Part shown: one piece after another, positions 9,078-17,508 of the stretch
How positions within the stretch are numbered: position 1 is the first letter of the stretch
Layout: each line of letters begins with the position of its first letter
Assembly (NCBI RefSeq): GCF_000027225.1
Contig: NC_013892.1
Location: 1,798,001 to 1,862,000 of the forward strand
Direction: 5' to 3'
Origin: Xenorhabdus bovienii SS-2004
Lineage (GTDB): Bacteria; Pseudomonadota; Gammaproteobacteria; Enterobacterales; Enterobacteriaceae
DNA: 64,000 nucleotides
Notes under the pieces: generated by a model
The model's input: only the letters and a program-made list of their open reading frames with translations
What the model was told of the DNA's origin: nothing
Database searches by the model: none
Position numbers and translations under genes: made by a program

Positions 9078-10247
9078 CTATAGCTCCTGAGAATGACCAA
9101 TAGTCAGCATTGGCCTGAACTGGTTCTGACTCATGTTTTCACGGTCGAATATGACATACGGATGTTGATGCTGTGTTGTTAACAAAGCACCGAACTCGAT
9201 GGCTAAAGCTGCAGGAATAGCGGCAAAAACATGGATTGCTTCATCAGTGCTTGCTTCAAGCTGGCTTAAGCGTTTCTGTAGCTCATCACGAAAGGCATGG
9301 ATCACCTCACGGCAGCTGACTATTGCATACCCCGGTTCAGGAATAGTGAACTCAGCAATGCGGACATCAGGTATAGCTGTCATGACATCACGCGGCGGGA
9401 TCTTGGCAGAAATAGAAATAACAAGAGCCAATGGGCCTTTCCCTTCAGGAGCCGAAGAAAACAGGAAATCAGGAGGCTCAGCTGATTTATCCGGCCAGCG
9501 TAGACCATGCGAACGGCTCATTGAAAAAAGAAAACGTTTCGTACGATCGCCAATGGCTTGCCCGAGTAACATTAATGCAGGAATATCAGCGACGCCAATA
9601 ACCGCTAATGCTGGTAAATCTCCATACATCCCACCACGGCGTGCCAACTCACCAGCTAGTTTATAGTGAATGTCATCTTTCACATTCTGCCAGTAGTATA
9701 AATCCCTGCCCCTGGGACCTGGTGCTGGGAAGATAATGTTAATCGGGTGCCCAAAAGCGGTTAACCCCTCTGAAGACATCACCATTAGCAAATCACCGAC
9801 AGGAATGTTGTTGGTAGTGGCAAAGTGCTGGCTTTGCACAATAACAGGAATAGCTCGACCTTCTCTCGGCGAAGACGCTGCCAGCCTGATACGCTCCAGG
9901 CAGGCCTGATGCAACCCGCTTAAATCATTTTCAGGGTAGCCGTCTTCGTCCCGATCAATCCTGTCATGGCAACCAGGGCACAAAAGCATTAGGTTGGCGA
10001 AATCATTTGTGAGTGCCAGAGCTCGATCACCACTATGATCAACGTTTCCTCGGGGCCCTTTAGGACTTGCCGGTAAAATATGGGCAACTTCTCCCCATCT
10101 CATTGGTGTACCAACTCTGTAATCATGAGTCAGGTCGACTCCACAGAGTTCACAATGGCCTGCGGTCCGGATCCAGACAATACGTTTCACTTCGTCAGTT
10201 GTATTAAAACGCCCGCCAGAAGTACTCGTTTGTTCTTTAGTATTCAA
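9078..10247 (-). CDS. cap5: CBASS Cap5, HNH-SAVED effector nuclease
   Basis: The 389-residue effector has an N-terminal HNH nuclease with zinc ligands C32/C35 and C90/C93 and the core histidine H56 in VAHILPAS. A C-terminal SAVED domain (about 150-389) senses the cyclic nucleotide. On activation Cap5-type proteins tetramerise and degrade double-stranded DNA, killing the infected cell. I place the start at the TTG at 10247. A GGAGGG lies about eight bases upstream, and the TTG overlaps the stop of the preceding small zinc-ribbon gene in a TTGA arrangement. A longer frame to 10292 lacks a ribosome site. That upstream gene is now split by IS1. Confidence 0.88.
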   Translation of the reverse strand: MNTKEQTSTSGGRFNTTDEVKRIVWIRTAGHCELCGVDLTHDYRVGTPMRWGEVAHILPASPKGPRGNVDHSGDRALALTNDFANLMLLCPGCHDRIDRDEDGYPENDLSGLHQACLERIRLAASSPREGRAIPVIVQSQHFATTNNIPVGDLLMVMSSEGLTAFGHPINIIFPAPGPRGRDLYYWQNVKDDIHYKLAGELARRGGMYGDLPALAVIGVADIPALMLLGQAIGDRTKRFLFSMSRSHGLRWPDKSAEPPDFLFSSAPEGKGPLALVISISAKIPPRDVMTAIPDVRIAEFTIPEPGYAIVSCREVIHAFRDELQKRLSQLEASTDEAIHVFAAIPAALAIEFGALLTTQHQHPYVIFDRENMSQNQFRPMLTIGHSQEL

Positions 10248-10435
10248 AGCACTGTCCCTCCGGAACTCTTCGGTTTGCGGCAAGCCGTGCAATGGGGAAT
10301 AACTAGGACTTTGCCCTTTTTCGGCAGAATCACCTTACCCGTCTTTTCATGAATGGCTTTTGTAGCAAAAGTGATTTCACAATCCGGTTTACAGCGTGGG
10401 CAGTAGGGTCATGTATTAAATGATTAGATTAGGTA

Positions 10436-10860
10436 TTAAAAATAATGTTCACGTTCAATAAAGGTTCCTATCACTTTATCGTGCATTTCTTCCGATTTTG
10501 AATACCCAATGGTTTTTCTATTCAGCCTTTTGATTCGGGTACGATGCGTTAAATTCGTTCTCTCTATACGCTGAGTAAACGCCTTTCCAGTCAAGTGCTC
10601 TTCCTCGGGAAGTGGGTCATAAACAACATAGTCATCCGTGCAGTAAAACCGAATAGTAAAGGAAGATAAGAGGGTAAGCAGCTTGTCTAACGTTTTTCGA
10701 CTGCGATCGCCAAAAACATGAGCCACTATTCGCTTCAGGCGGGGTTCCCAAGCATACCAAAGCCAGCGTTGGTTTTTCTTATTGCCGACAAACGACCATT
10801 GCTCGTCGATTTCACAGACAATCTGGATGCCACATTCCGCAAGGGGAAGTGTCGTTACGT
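10436..10860 (-). CDS. insB: IS1 InsB' (catalytic part, made by -1 frameshift)
   Basis: This frame is open from the slippage site at the end of insA and reads CEIDEQWSFVGNKKNQRWLW, CTDDYVVYD and IERTNLTHRTRIKRLNRKTIGYS, the IS1 DDE domain. There is no independent start; the product is the InsAB' fusion. It looks intact, so this copy may be active. Confidence 0.85.
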
Positions 10861-11130
10861 TTCGGGGTCTGAGGTTTTTAATGTTTTCATGACGGTGGCG
10901 GTGGCGACTTTCAGGATCCGAGCGGTGTCACGAATTCCCCCGTTATTCATCGCGATATCGACAATCTGTTCTTTAACGCCGGGTTTGCAGGCCTGATAGG
11001 TATACGCCAACTGAAAGACCTTACAGCAGCTATAACAGCGATAACGAGGATGTCCGCCATTTCCTTTCCCATGTCCTTTGACCTGTTCTGATTTGTGGCA
11101 ATAACGGCAATAGACATCAACTTTGGCCAT
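10855..11130 (-). CDS. insA: IS1 InsA
   Basis: 91 residues. A zinc-finger N-terminus (CRYCHKSEQ, RYRCYSCC) is followed by a helix-turn-helix (GIRDTARILKVATATVMKTLK), the usual DNA-binding InsA of IS1. Made alone it represses transposition. The transposase itself arises by frameshifting near the end of this frame, at a run of A residues. Confidence 0.9.
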   Translation of the reverse strand: MAKVDVYCRYCHKSEQVKGHGKGNGGHPRYRCYSCCKVFQLAYTYQACKPGVKEQIVDIAMNNGGIRDTARILKVATATVMKTLKTSDPET

Positions 11131-11216
11131 ACTTCATCCTTAAAAAGCCGGAAGCATATCACAGCAACTAACCATTTAATACATGACCGGCAGTAGCCCA
11201 TTCGTGGCGTGGTCAT

Positions 11217-11559
11217 ATACCACTCCTTGTGTTGCACGGAGTGTCATTTCACCGGAGGCAGGCTTGTCGGCTACGCAATAATTAACGTATACTCAACATT
11301 CTGATCAGCAAGACTCAGTGGTGAATGACGTTCCGCAGAGTTTTTGTTTTTCTGGTGAAGGACTGTTTGCAGACAGTCCTTCACCGTCCCCTCAGAAATA
11401 ATCCAGCCAGACCAACAACTTCACCTGAACGAACCTTCCTGAACTATCATGTCGATATGATTACTTTCTCGACAGAATCGATCCTATCTCATTGCTTAAA
11501 ACAGTGCAACATGAAATAATGCACGGTATATTTAATGTATCATAACCTGGAGCGTATCG
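11217..11559. promoter_or_regulatory. Divergent control region between capW and the CBASS operon
   Basis: About 340 bp without a convincing gene. A 13-bp perfect inverted repeat (ggtgaaggactgt / acagtccttcacc) with a 6-base spacer lies at 11354-11385 and has no T tract on either strand, so an operator is more likely than a terminator. CapW/BrxR-type WYL repressors are known to bind inverted repeats next to their operons. GTGCAACA occurs near both gene starts, on opposite strands. I could not place a convincing CBASS promoter. Confidence 0.5.
11492..11520 (+). promoter_or_regulatory. Predicted sigma-70 promoter of the capW-like gene
   Basis: TTGCTT (11492-11497) and AATAAT (11515-11520) are separated by exactly 17 bp, about 40 bp before the ATG. 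An imperfect repeat gtgca...tgcac overlaps the -10 box and could serve autoregulation. Confidence 0.55.
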
Positions 11560-12486
11560 ATGACAAAGTTTCATGACGTTTATCTGGAACTGCTGGTCGA
11601 CGCCTATTCTCTTCCCCAGGCGGAACGACTGGCGTACATAGACCTCTGCATTCGCTACCTTGGCAGCATTTCCAGAGCTGAAATTATGGCTGAGTTCAAG
11701 GTTGCTCAGGCAGCAGCATCAAAGGACCTTGCTCTTTATCGAGAGTTGAAACCAGATAACTGCAGCATTGATACCGCAACCAAAAGGACCACTATCCTCG
11801 CGGACAGCTATACCCCTTTGGTCAGGATCGGCGTTCATACAGCACTTAACCTGATTCAATATGGATTTACGCGCTCCGAATTAATGCAAAAGCGGCCCAT
11901 GCTACCTATTGATGAAGTGGACCCACTCTATCAACCGGAACGTCTCAAAGAAGAACAGGTGGCTGCGGTAACCCGAGCAATAAAGGAACGGTGCGCCATT
12001 AGATGCTCATATGGTTCAAAAAGCGGAGATCACAGGGAAAGGATACTGTTTCCATCAGCATTGTTTGTTGACCGTAAGAACTGGTATTTCAGAGCCTACG
12101 ATCGAAATAACGGAGAACCGAATCGCAGTGGATTTAAAAACTTTAAGTTTTCCAGGCTCTTCAATGCTCATAAGGAACCATCCGTCTCACCGACTCTGGC
12201 TGAGAAGACGGACATAGAATGGAATGAAGAAATCACTTTTATTATTGAATTTAAAAAGAATCTTCCAAAGGAAACGATTAATGAAATATCGCGTGAGTTT
12301 TCAATAAATGGCAGCGTGCATTCTGTTACCTGCCGGGCAGCTTTAGCCTGCTACGTGAAGACCAACTGGAAAATTGATTTAACCAATAATGAAAACAACC
12401 AGTGGCTGTACTTTGATGTACTGAATGCTGAGGCGTTGTGGGAAGTTCAGTGTTTAGCACCATTGTTTGAACAAAAAAACAGTTAA
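11560..12486 (+). CDS. capW: WYL-domain regulator of CBASS (CapW-like)
   Basis: 308 residues. A winged helix-turn-helix lies at residues about 28-60 (ISRAEIMAEFKVAQAAASKDLALYR). A WYL sensor domain follows at about 145-215, with NWYFRAYD, and a C-terminal WCX-like part to the end. It is divergent from the CBASS operon, exactly the arrangement of CapW repressors. CapW keeps CBASS expression low until infection or damage. The ATG is preceded by TGGAG. The DNA-binding site is probably in the 11217-11559 region. Confidence 0.82.
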   Translation: MTKFHDVYLELLVDAYSLPQAERLAYIDLCIRYLGSISRAEIMAEFKVAQAAASKDLALYRELKPDNCSIDTATKRTTILADSYTPLVRIGVHTALNLIQYGFTRSELMQKRPMLPIDEVDPLYQPERLKEEQVAAVTRAIKERCAIRCSYGSKSGDHRERILFPSALFVDRKNWYFRAYDRNNGEPNRSGFKNFKFSRLFNAHKEPSVSPTLAEKTDIEWNEEITFIIEFKKNLPKETINEISREFSINGSVHSVTCRAALACYVKTNWKIDLTNNENNQWLYFDVLNAEALWEVQCLAPLFEQKNS

Positions 12487-12505
12487 TTATTATAAAAGAT
12501 TGATT

Positions 12506-12525
12506 GTGGCTGCTTTTGCAGCCAC
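12506..12525 (+). terminator. Hairpin after capW
   Basis: An 8-bp perfect stem (gtggctgc / gcagccac) with a T4 loop lies 20 bp after the capW-like stop. The T tract is displaced (ctttttc from 12534), so termination may be weak. Confidence 0.5.
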
Positions 12526-12769
12526 CCCTTGATCTTTTTCGGGCTGTTCCCATCTTAACTAACATGCCATTGTTGGCTTATCTCCTGCTCAGTAGCTTTG
12601 CAATAAAGCTCATCCATCACATCCCTCTATCAGTCTCCTGCCGGAAAATATACCGCAAGAATCAGTACTGTTATTCGTAATAAATACGGATTTATAGTCG
12701 GCATCACCTTTTGAGGTGGCTCGCTTGTTTAGAATGAGGCTGTTATCTGTTTGTAATTTAGAGGGATAT

Positions 12770-14722
12770 ATGGCAGCAGAGAATCGTTCAAAATTGCTTC
12801 GCATGACCATCCGGAACATTGGATGTATCGGGAATGAAGGCATCGATATTGCACTTGATAACATTGTTTGTCTTGTAGGTAAAAACAACGCTGGTAAATC
12901 AACAGTCTTGCGAGCATATGAGTTAGCTAAGGGTCCAACAGCATTTGATGCCAGCAGCGATCGACATCAGCATGCCTCAGAGGATGAACATTCAGAAATT
13001 TTGCTCGAAGTTCACATTCCTGACGGTATTGGTAATGTAGATGCAAAATGGAAGCAAGAAAGAGACGGTTTTCTCGTCGTTAAAAGCCGTTGGCAGTGGA
13101 AAGCACCTGATTTTTTGAAAGTCCGTACAACCTGGGATCCTACCGCTGGAGAACATGGTGAAGGGGACTGGGCAGAGGACACTAAAGCAGGCGGCGCTGA
13201 TTCAGTTTTCAACTCACGTCTGCCAAGACCTTTGCGTATAGGATCTCTGGATGATGCAGGTAAAACAGAAGATGTGCTTTTGAGTTTTGCTCTCGCCCCT
13301 TTACAAAAAGAGCTTGAGAACGCGCGGCTTAATCCCGAATCGTCATTAGCAAAAGCGATTGAAAGTGTTTCCGGAAGTATCAACTTGCTTAGTGAACAGC
13401 ATCAAGAACATTTTAATGGTATTGCGGGCCGAGTTTCCGAAGGATTTAAAGGTATTTTTCCGGGGCTGGATGTTAGTCTGAGCATCGGTGCCGCCCCTCT
13501 GGCTCCTAAAGTTGCGGATCTCATCAAGAATGGCTCCAGTTTAAAAATCACTGACGGGAGGGCTAATACCTCTCTTAGCCAGCAGGGCACAGGCGCTCGC
13601 CGCGCACTATTCTGGTCAATGTTGCAAGTTCACAATGAACTTAATCGCGACAAAGAAGTACGTGCTGAATTCCGCAAGCGGCTTGAGAAAGAAGTAACTG
13701 AACTTGAGAAGAAACTAAAAAAGCCGCCTAAAAACGCTGATTTGAATGCCCTTAATGATGAGCTTATTCAGGTTAGAGCCCAACTGGATGCCCATGATAG
13801 TGGTGCTCCAATCCCTGATAGCCCTGATGATCCAGCTTTTCCTGGCTATTTACTGTTAATTGATGAACCCGAGAATGCCCTTCATCCCATGGCTGCTCGT
13901 GCAGCACAGAGACACCTGTATCAGTTGGCTAAGAATCCAGACTGGCAGGTGATTATGACTACCCACTCTCCGTGTTTTATCAATCCATTTGAAGATCACA
14001 CAACCATTGAGAGGCTTGAACGCGATAATTCTGAAGAAAATTCAGCAGTTACACCAAGAACTTACCGCTCTGACCATATAGCTTTTGAGGGGGATGAAAA
14101 ACAGCGCTTGCAGGCATTGCAACATATCGAACCCAGCTTTTCAGAGGTATTCTTCGGTTCTCATCCAATTCTCGTTGAAGGCGATACCGAACATGCAGCA
14201 TTTATGACCTCGATCATCGAGCGTGATAATGCATTGATGGATCAGATTGCGGTCATACGAGCCAGAGGGAAGGCCATACTAGTACCGCTAATCAAGGTAC
14301 TGACTCACTTCAAAATCCACTTCAGTCTTGTCCATGATTCGGATTCACCTAACCGCTCCGATGGAGTTAAAAATGGAATGTGGACTGAAAACCGAAAAAT
14401 CCATGAAGCATTGTGCCAAGCCAGAAACGCGGGGCTAACAGTCCGCCATCGAGTCAGTGTACCTGACTTCGAACGCTTCCTTGGTCACCGGGAAGCATAC
14501 AAGGATAAGCCATTGAATGCTTACCTGCAGATCAAGTTGGATGATGGGTTAGCGAAACGGGTTCAGAGGCTCATGGATTCCCTTCTGAACTCTGATGAGC
14601 ATTGCTCCTTTGGGAATGAAATCGATCACGATCGTTATATGGAAAAGCTACTGGGAGTTGTTTCTGGGTGGGCTGAGGCGAATGGATATGCGGAGGATCT
14701 GCGCTTTAAGAGCCAAAGATAA
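12770..14722 (+). CDS. OLD-family ATP-dependent nuclease (AAA-TOPRIM)
   Basis: 650 residues. The N-terminal ABC-type ATPase has Walker A at residues 37-45 (GKNNAGKST) and a charged insertion at about 300-370 that is likely coiled coil. Walker B is LLIDEPENALHP and the switch is TTHSP. A C-terminal TOPRIM domain contains ILVEGDTEHAAF and LVHDSDSPNRSDG. This is the overcoming-lysogenisation-defect nuclease layout, also seen in GajA. No UvrD-type helicase (GajB) follows, so it is not a complete Gabija. It is probably a stand-alone class 1 OLD defence nuclease. The ATG at 12770, after GAGGG, is preferred to an upstream GTG at 12716. Confidence 0.82.
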   Translation: MAAENRSKLLRMTIRNIGCIGNEGIDIALDNIVCLVGKNNAGKSTVLRAYELAKGPTAFDASSDRHQHASEDEHSEILLEVHIPDGIGNVDAKWKQERDGFLVVKSRWQWKAPDFLKVRTTWDPTAGEHGEGDWAEDTKAGGADSVFNSRLPRPLRIGSLDDAGKTEDVLLSFALAPLQKELENARLNPESSLAKAIESVSGSINLLSEQHQEHFNGIAGRVSEGFKGIFPGLDVSLSIGAAPLAPKVADLIKNGSSLKITDGRANTSLSQQGTGARRALFWSMLQVHNELNRDKEVRAEFRKRLEKEVTELEKKLKKPPKNADLNALNDELIQVRAQLDAHDSGAPIPDSPDDPAFPGYLLLIDEPENALHPMAARAAQRHLYQLAKNPDWQVIMTTHSPCFINPFEDHTTIERLERDNSEENSAVTPRTYRSDHIAFEGDEKQRLQALQHIEPSFSEVFFGSHPILVEGDTEHAAFMTSIIERDNALMDQIAVIRARGKAILVPLIKVLTHFKIHFSLVHDSDSPNRSDGVKNGMWTENRKIHEALCQARNAGLTVRHRVSVPDFERFLGHREAYKDKPLNAYLQIKLDDGLAKRVQRLMDSLLNSDEHCSFGNEIDHDRYMEKLLGVVSGWAEANGYAEDLRFKSQR

Positions 14723-14907
14723 GAGAAGCGGCATGTATATGATTTTTCTGTGGTAGTAGAAATCTAACGGGGATGGATTACGTCAGAAATGTGGTTACTC
14801 ACACAGTAGCCACAATTACCTTGCTCGGTACTTGTAAGCAATCTCTAGACATCCCTAACATGCACTTTAGAATGGTATCAATTCAATCCTAAATCCAAAG
14901 AAAATCA

Positions 14908-17190
14908 ATGCAATCAATCCAGTTCGACCTCCACAAACTTGGATGGAAGGCTTTCGAGGATCTCGTATCATGTATCTTGAAAGAGACCTTTGGGCAAACA
15001 TTTCAAGTATTCTCTGACGGCGTTGATGGCGGCCGCGACGGGGCCTTCTATGGCACTTGGTCTGGAACTGGTTTCGGCGATGGCATAAGTAATAGTTTTA
15101 CTACCCAATGTAAACACACTAGCAAACAAGGTATGAAACTTTCAAAGGGAGTTGTTAGTGATGAACTTCCTAAGATTGAGCGGCTTGTGAGTAAAGGGCT
15201 AGCCGATGTGTACCTTCTATTCACTAATTGTTCAGTTTCCGCAGAAACAGCTGCCGTGATGGAAGAGGATATGCGGAAAGCTGGTGTAAAGTTCGCAAAG
15301 ATTTATGGGGCAGAATGGATAAACCACAGCATATCCTTATACCCAAGCCTTAGGCGCATGGTACCCCGAATATATGGCCTTGGTGACCTTTCCCAAATAA
15401 TTACTAATCAGGCATTTCGGCAAGCGAAAAGTGTTCTCGATTCAATTGCTCCAGATCTTGCATGTTTCGTCCCCACAGAGGCATACCGCCGTTGTGCACA
15501 CGCTCTCAGGGATTACGGATTTGTAATGCTGATAGGTGAACCAGCAAGTGGTAAAACGATGATAGCTAACTTGTTAGCGCTCTCAGCGGCTGATGAGTGG
15601 GGACTGCAAACGTTGATTTTAAGTTCGCCGGAAGATTTGGATAGGCAATGGAACCCAGATGATCCAGGACAATTTTTTTGGGTTGACGATGCTTTTGGAT
15701 CTAATCATTGCGACTTTAACCGAGTCCAGGAATGGAATCAAAGGCTCCCTAAGTTGAAAGCTGCTATACACAAGGGAGCGCGAGTGATTTTCACTTCGCG
15801 CAGCTATATCTTCCGTGCAGCTCAGAATCGCTTAAATACAAATAAATTCGAGTTATTCAGAGATAGTCGAGTCACAATTGAAGTCGAGAAACTCTCCGAT
15901 CCTGAAAAAGCCATGATCCTGTACAACCACTTGAAGCTTGGGAAACAGACTAAGGCTTTTCGAAGGGCAATAAAGAGTTTTCTACCGTCAGTAGTATCAG
16001 TACCCAAATTTCTTCCAGAAATTGCTCGGAGATTCGCCAATCCGCAGTTCACGAATAAGCTTGTGCCTAACGAAGCTGCAGTCGTTGGTTTTTTCTCAAA
16101 TCCTACGGGGATCATGGCAGACATTATTGGTGGGCTTGCACCCGCTGAAAGAGCGGCATTAGCCCTTATATTTTCAAATGGAGGGGAGCTACCAATCCCA
16201 CTTCGGTTTGAAAACCCTCAGACAACCAATATCATCACGTCCATGCAATCAAATCTTGGCGACGTAAAAGCAGCATTGTCAGCATTGGATGATTCACTTA
16301 TCAGAATAAGTAAAACACAAGACGAACACTACTGGAAATTCCGCCACCCAACCATTCGCGATGCTTTCGCAACTGATGTTTCGGGTAATCCAGAACTCAT
16401 CGATATCTACCTTTCAGGAGTCACAAAGGAAAGATTAATCGAGGAAATCAGTTGTGGGGATATGGGGATCGAGGGGATAAAACTGGTTGTGCCGCACAGT
16501 ATGTTCAAAAGTGTTCTGAACATCATCGATCCCAGTGGTAACAGAGCCCTCATCAGTAGGCCAATACTCACTTTTTTGGCAAGCAGATGTTCAATTGAAT
16601 TCTTGGGGCTTTATTTCAATAGCGGCGAAGCAAAGACTTATTTGCTTGATTTAATCAGCTCTGCGAGAACATACGATAATAGCCTGACAATACTGAGTAG
16701 GCTGAATGTAAATGGTCTACTCGGGGATGACCTCAGAAGAAAAGCACTGGACAAACTGAGCGCCCTTGCCGCAATAAACCATTCAGATTGTTTCATTGAC
16801 GCCGACTTTGTCGGAGTTTTACTCTCAAAAGAAGAGAATGAAGCCAGGCTTTCTGTCCAAAAAGTCGAGTTCTACTCTAACATGAATGAAATAATCCAAG
16901 ATATAGAGGACTCTTGGGCTACAGACGATGATGTAGACGAAGCATTTTACGATGTCACACGCCTTTTGGAGCGATTTCGTGACGAGAACAATGAATTATA
17001 CTGTGAGGATTTTTATGATAAAGATGAATGGCAAAAATCTGAACAATTTACTCGTGAAATCGAAGCCAAAAAAAACAGGATGAAGCAGAAGCAATCCGAG
17101 GCTGTGGATTACGAAGAATTAGAAACAGAAGAAGCCCAGAGTGCAAATTTGTCATCAGGTAGGAGTATTTTCGATGATGTTGACGAATAG
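14908..17190 (+). CDS. Restriction-endonuclease / STAND-like ATPase (candidate defence protein)
   Basis: 760 residues. The N-terminus resembles an Mrr-type nuclease, with E17 in FEDLV, D44 in GGRDG and Q67-K69 in TTQCKH forming a plausible PD-(D/E)XK site. A P-loop ATPase follows: Walker A GEPASGKT (210-217), Walker B FFWVDDAFG (D260-D261) and sensor VIFTSRSY. This suits the novel STAND (nSTAND3) group. The C-terminal 350 residues are helical with no clear repeats and may sense a trigger. It lies between the OLD nuclease and Wadjet, so an abortive-infection nuclease triggered by phage is a reasonable inference. No partner gene is evident. Confidence 0.7.
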   Translation: MQSIQFDLHKLGWKAFEDLVSCILKETFGQTFQVFSDGVDGGRDGAFYGTWSGTGFGDGISNSFTTQCKHTSKQGMKLSKGVVSDELPKIERLVSKGLADVYLLFTNCSVSAETAAVMEEDMRKAGVKFAKIYGAEWINHSISLYPSLRRMVPRIYGLGDLSQIITNQAFRQAKSVLDSIAPDLACFVPTEAYRRCAHALRDYGFVMLIGEPASGKTMIANLLALSAADEWGLQTLILSSPEDLDRQWNPDDPGQFFWVDDAFGSNHCDFNRVQEWNQRLPKLKAAIHKGARVIFTSRSYIFRAAQNRLNTNKFELFRDSRVTIEVEKLSDPEKAMILYNHLKLGKQTKAFRRAIKSFLPSVVSVPKFLPEIARRFANPQFTNKLVPNEAAVVGFFSNPTGIMADIIGGLAPAERAALALIFSNGGELPIPLRFENPQTTNIITSMQSNLGDVKAALSALDDSLIRISKTQDEHYWKFRHPTIRDAFATDVSGNPELIDIYLSGVTKERLIEEISCGDMGIEGIKLVVPHSMFKSVLNIIDPSGNRALISRPILTFLASRCSIEFLGLYFNSGEAKTYLLDLISSARTYDNSLTILSRLNVNGLLGDDLRRKALDKLSALAAINHSDCFIDADFVGVLLSKEENEARLSVQKVEFYSNMNEIIQDIEDSWATDDDVDEAFYDVTRLLERFRDENNELYCEDFYDKDEWQKSEQFTREIEAKKNRMKQKQSEAVDYEELETEEAQSANLSSGRSIFDDVDE

Positions 17191-17328
17191 AATCTTAGCT
17201 CCATCACGAGTGAGATAGAGGGCTTGACCCGAGCTGCTCACTTCGAAATCTTGCCAAACGATAGATAACGGCAGGTGATAATCCGGTCCGCCTAAAAAGC
17301 GAGGCCGCACTAGTAGCACGTTGTGGTG
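17155..17328 (-). pseudogene. Possible 3' remnant of an unidentified gene
   Basis: The 318-bp gap between the STAND-like gene and jetD has one protein-like stretch on the minus strand. It contains LLVRPRFLGGPDYHLPL and SSGQALYLTRDGAKI, and ends inside the 3' end of the STAND-like gene. No start or family is recognisable. It may be the tail of a lost gene that once followed jetD, or chance. The rest of the gap, 17329-17508, shows nothing. Confidence 0.25.
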
Positions 17329-17508
17329 TCATTCCGTTGCCAGTATCTTCTGGAAAAACGGTCAGGCATCGATTAAATCGTGGCGGCTCGCGTGAAGGGG
17401 ATATACGAGGGTTTATAACTTGGGAGCAACATTACAGTTTTCATAAGCATGAGAGCCTTCCTGTTTAGTGAACGCTCACCATGAGACGAGCATACAAAAA
17501 GTATCAGG

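Larger units (their letters stand above)
10407..11188 (-). mobile_element. IS1-family element A, with perfect 8-bp target duplication
   Basis: 782 bp bounded by near-perfect inverted repeats beginning ggtcatgtattaaatg. The target duplication ggcagtag flanks it exactly at 10399-10406 and 11189-11196, so this is a simple, probably recent insertion. Confidence 0.93.
10244..11216 (-). pseudogene. 60-codon zinc-ribbon gene of the CBASS operon, split by IS1
   Basis: Removing the IS1 copy (10407-11188) and one copy of its 8-bp duplication restores an exact 60-codon gene. It begins MTTPRMGYCPRCKPDCE and ends HCTACRKPKSSGGTVL. The ATG at 11216 has an AAGGAG eight bases upstream. The five cysteines (Cys9, Cys12, Cys16 and a later CTAC pair) suggest a zinc ribbon. 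The stop overlaps the cap5 start (TTGA), so it was the first gene of the CBASS operon and was coupled to cap5. I do not recognise a family. A hairpin (cactcc/ggagtg) could cover its ribosome site. Confidence 0.8.

Noticed and set aside
10248..10292. Longer Cap5 start 15 codons upstream
   Set aside because: No ribosome site, and the extension lies inside the upstream zinc-ribbon gene; the TTG at 10247 has GGAGGG.
11325..11519. 64-codon plus-strand frame between CBASS and capW
   Set aside because: No ribosome site, odd composition, and it runs through the 13-bp inverted repeat and the capW promoter.
12770..14722. Gabija system
   Set aside because: A GajA-like protein is present, but no UvrD-type helicase follows; the next gene is a nuclease-STAND-like protein.
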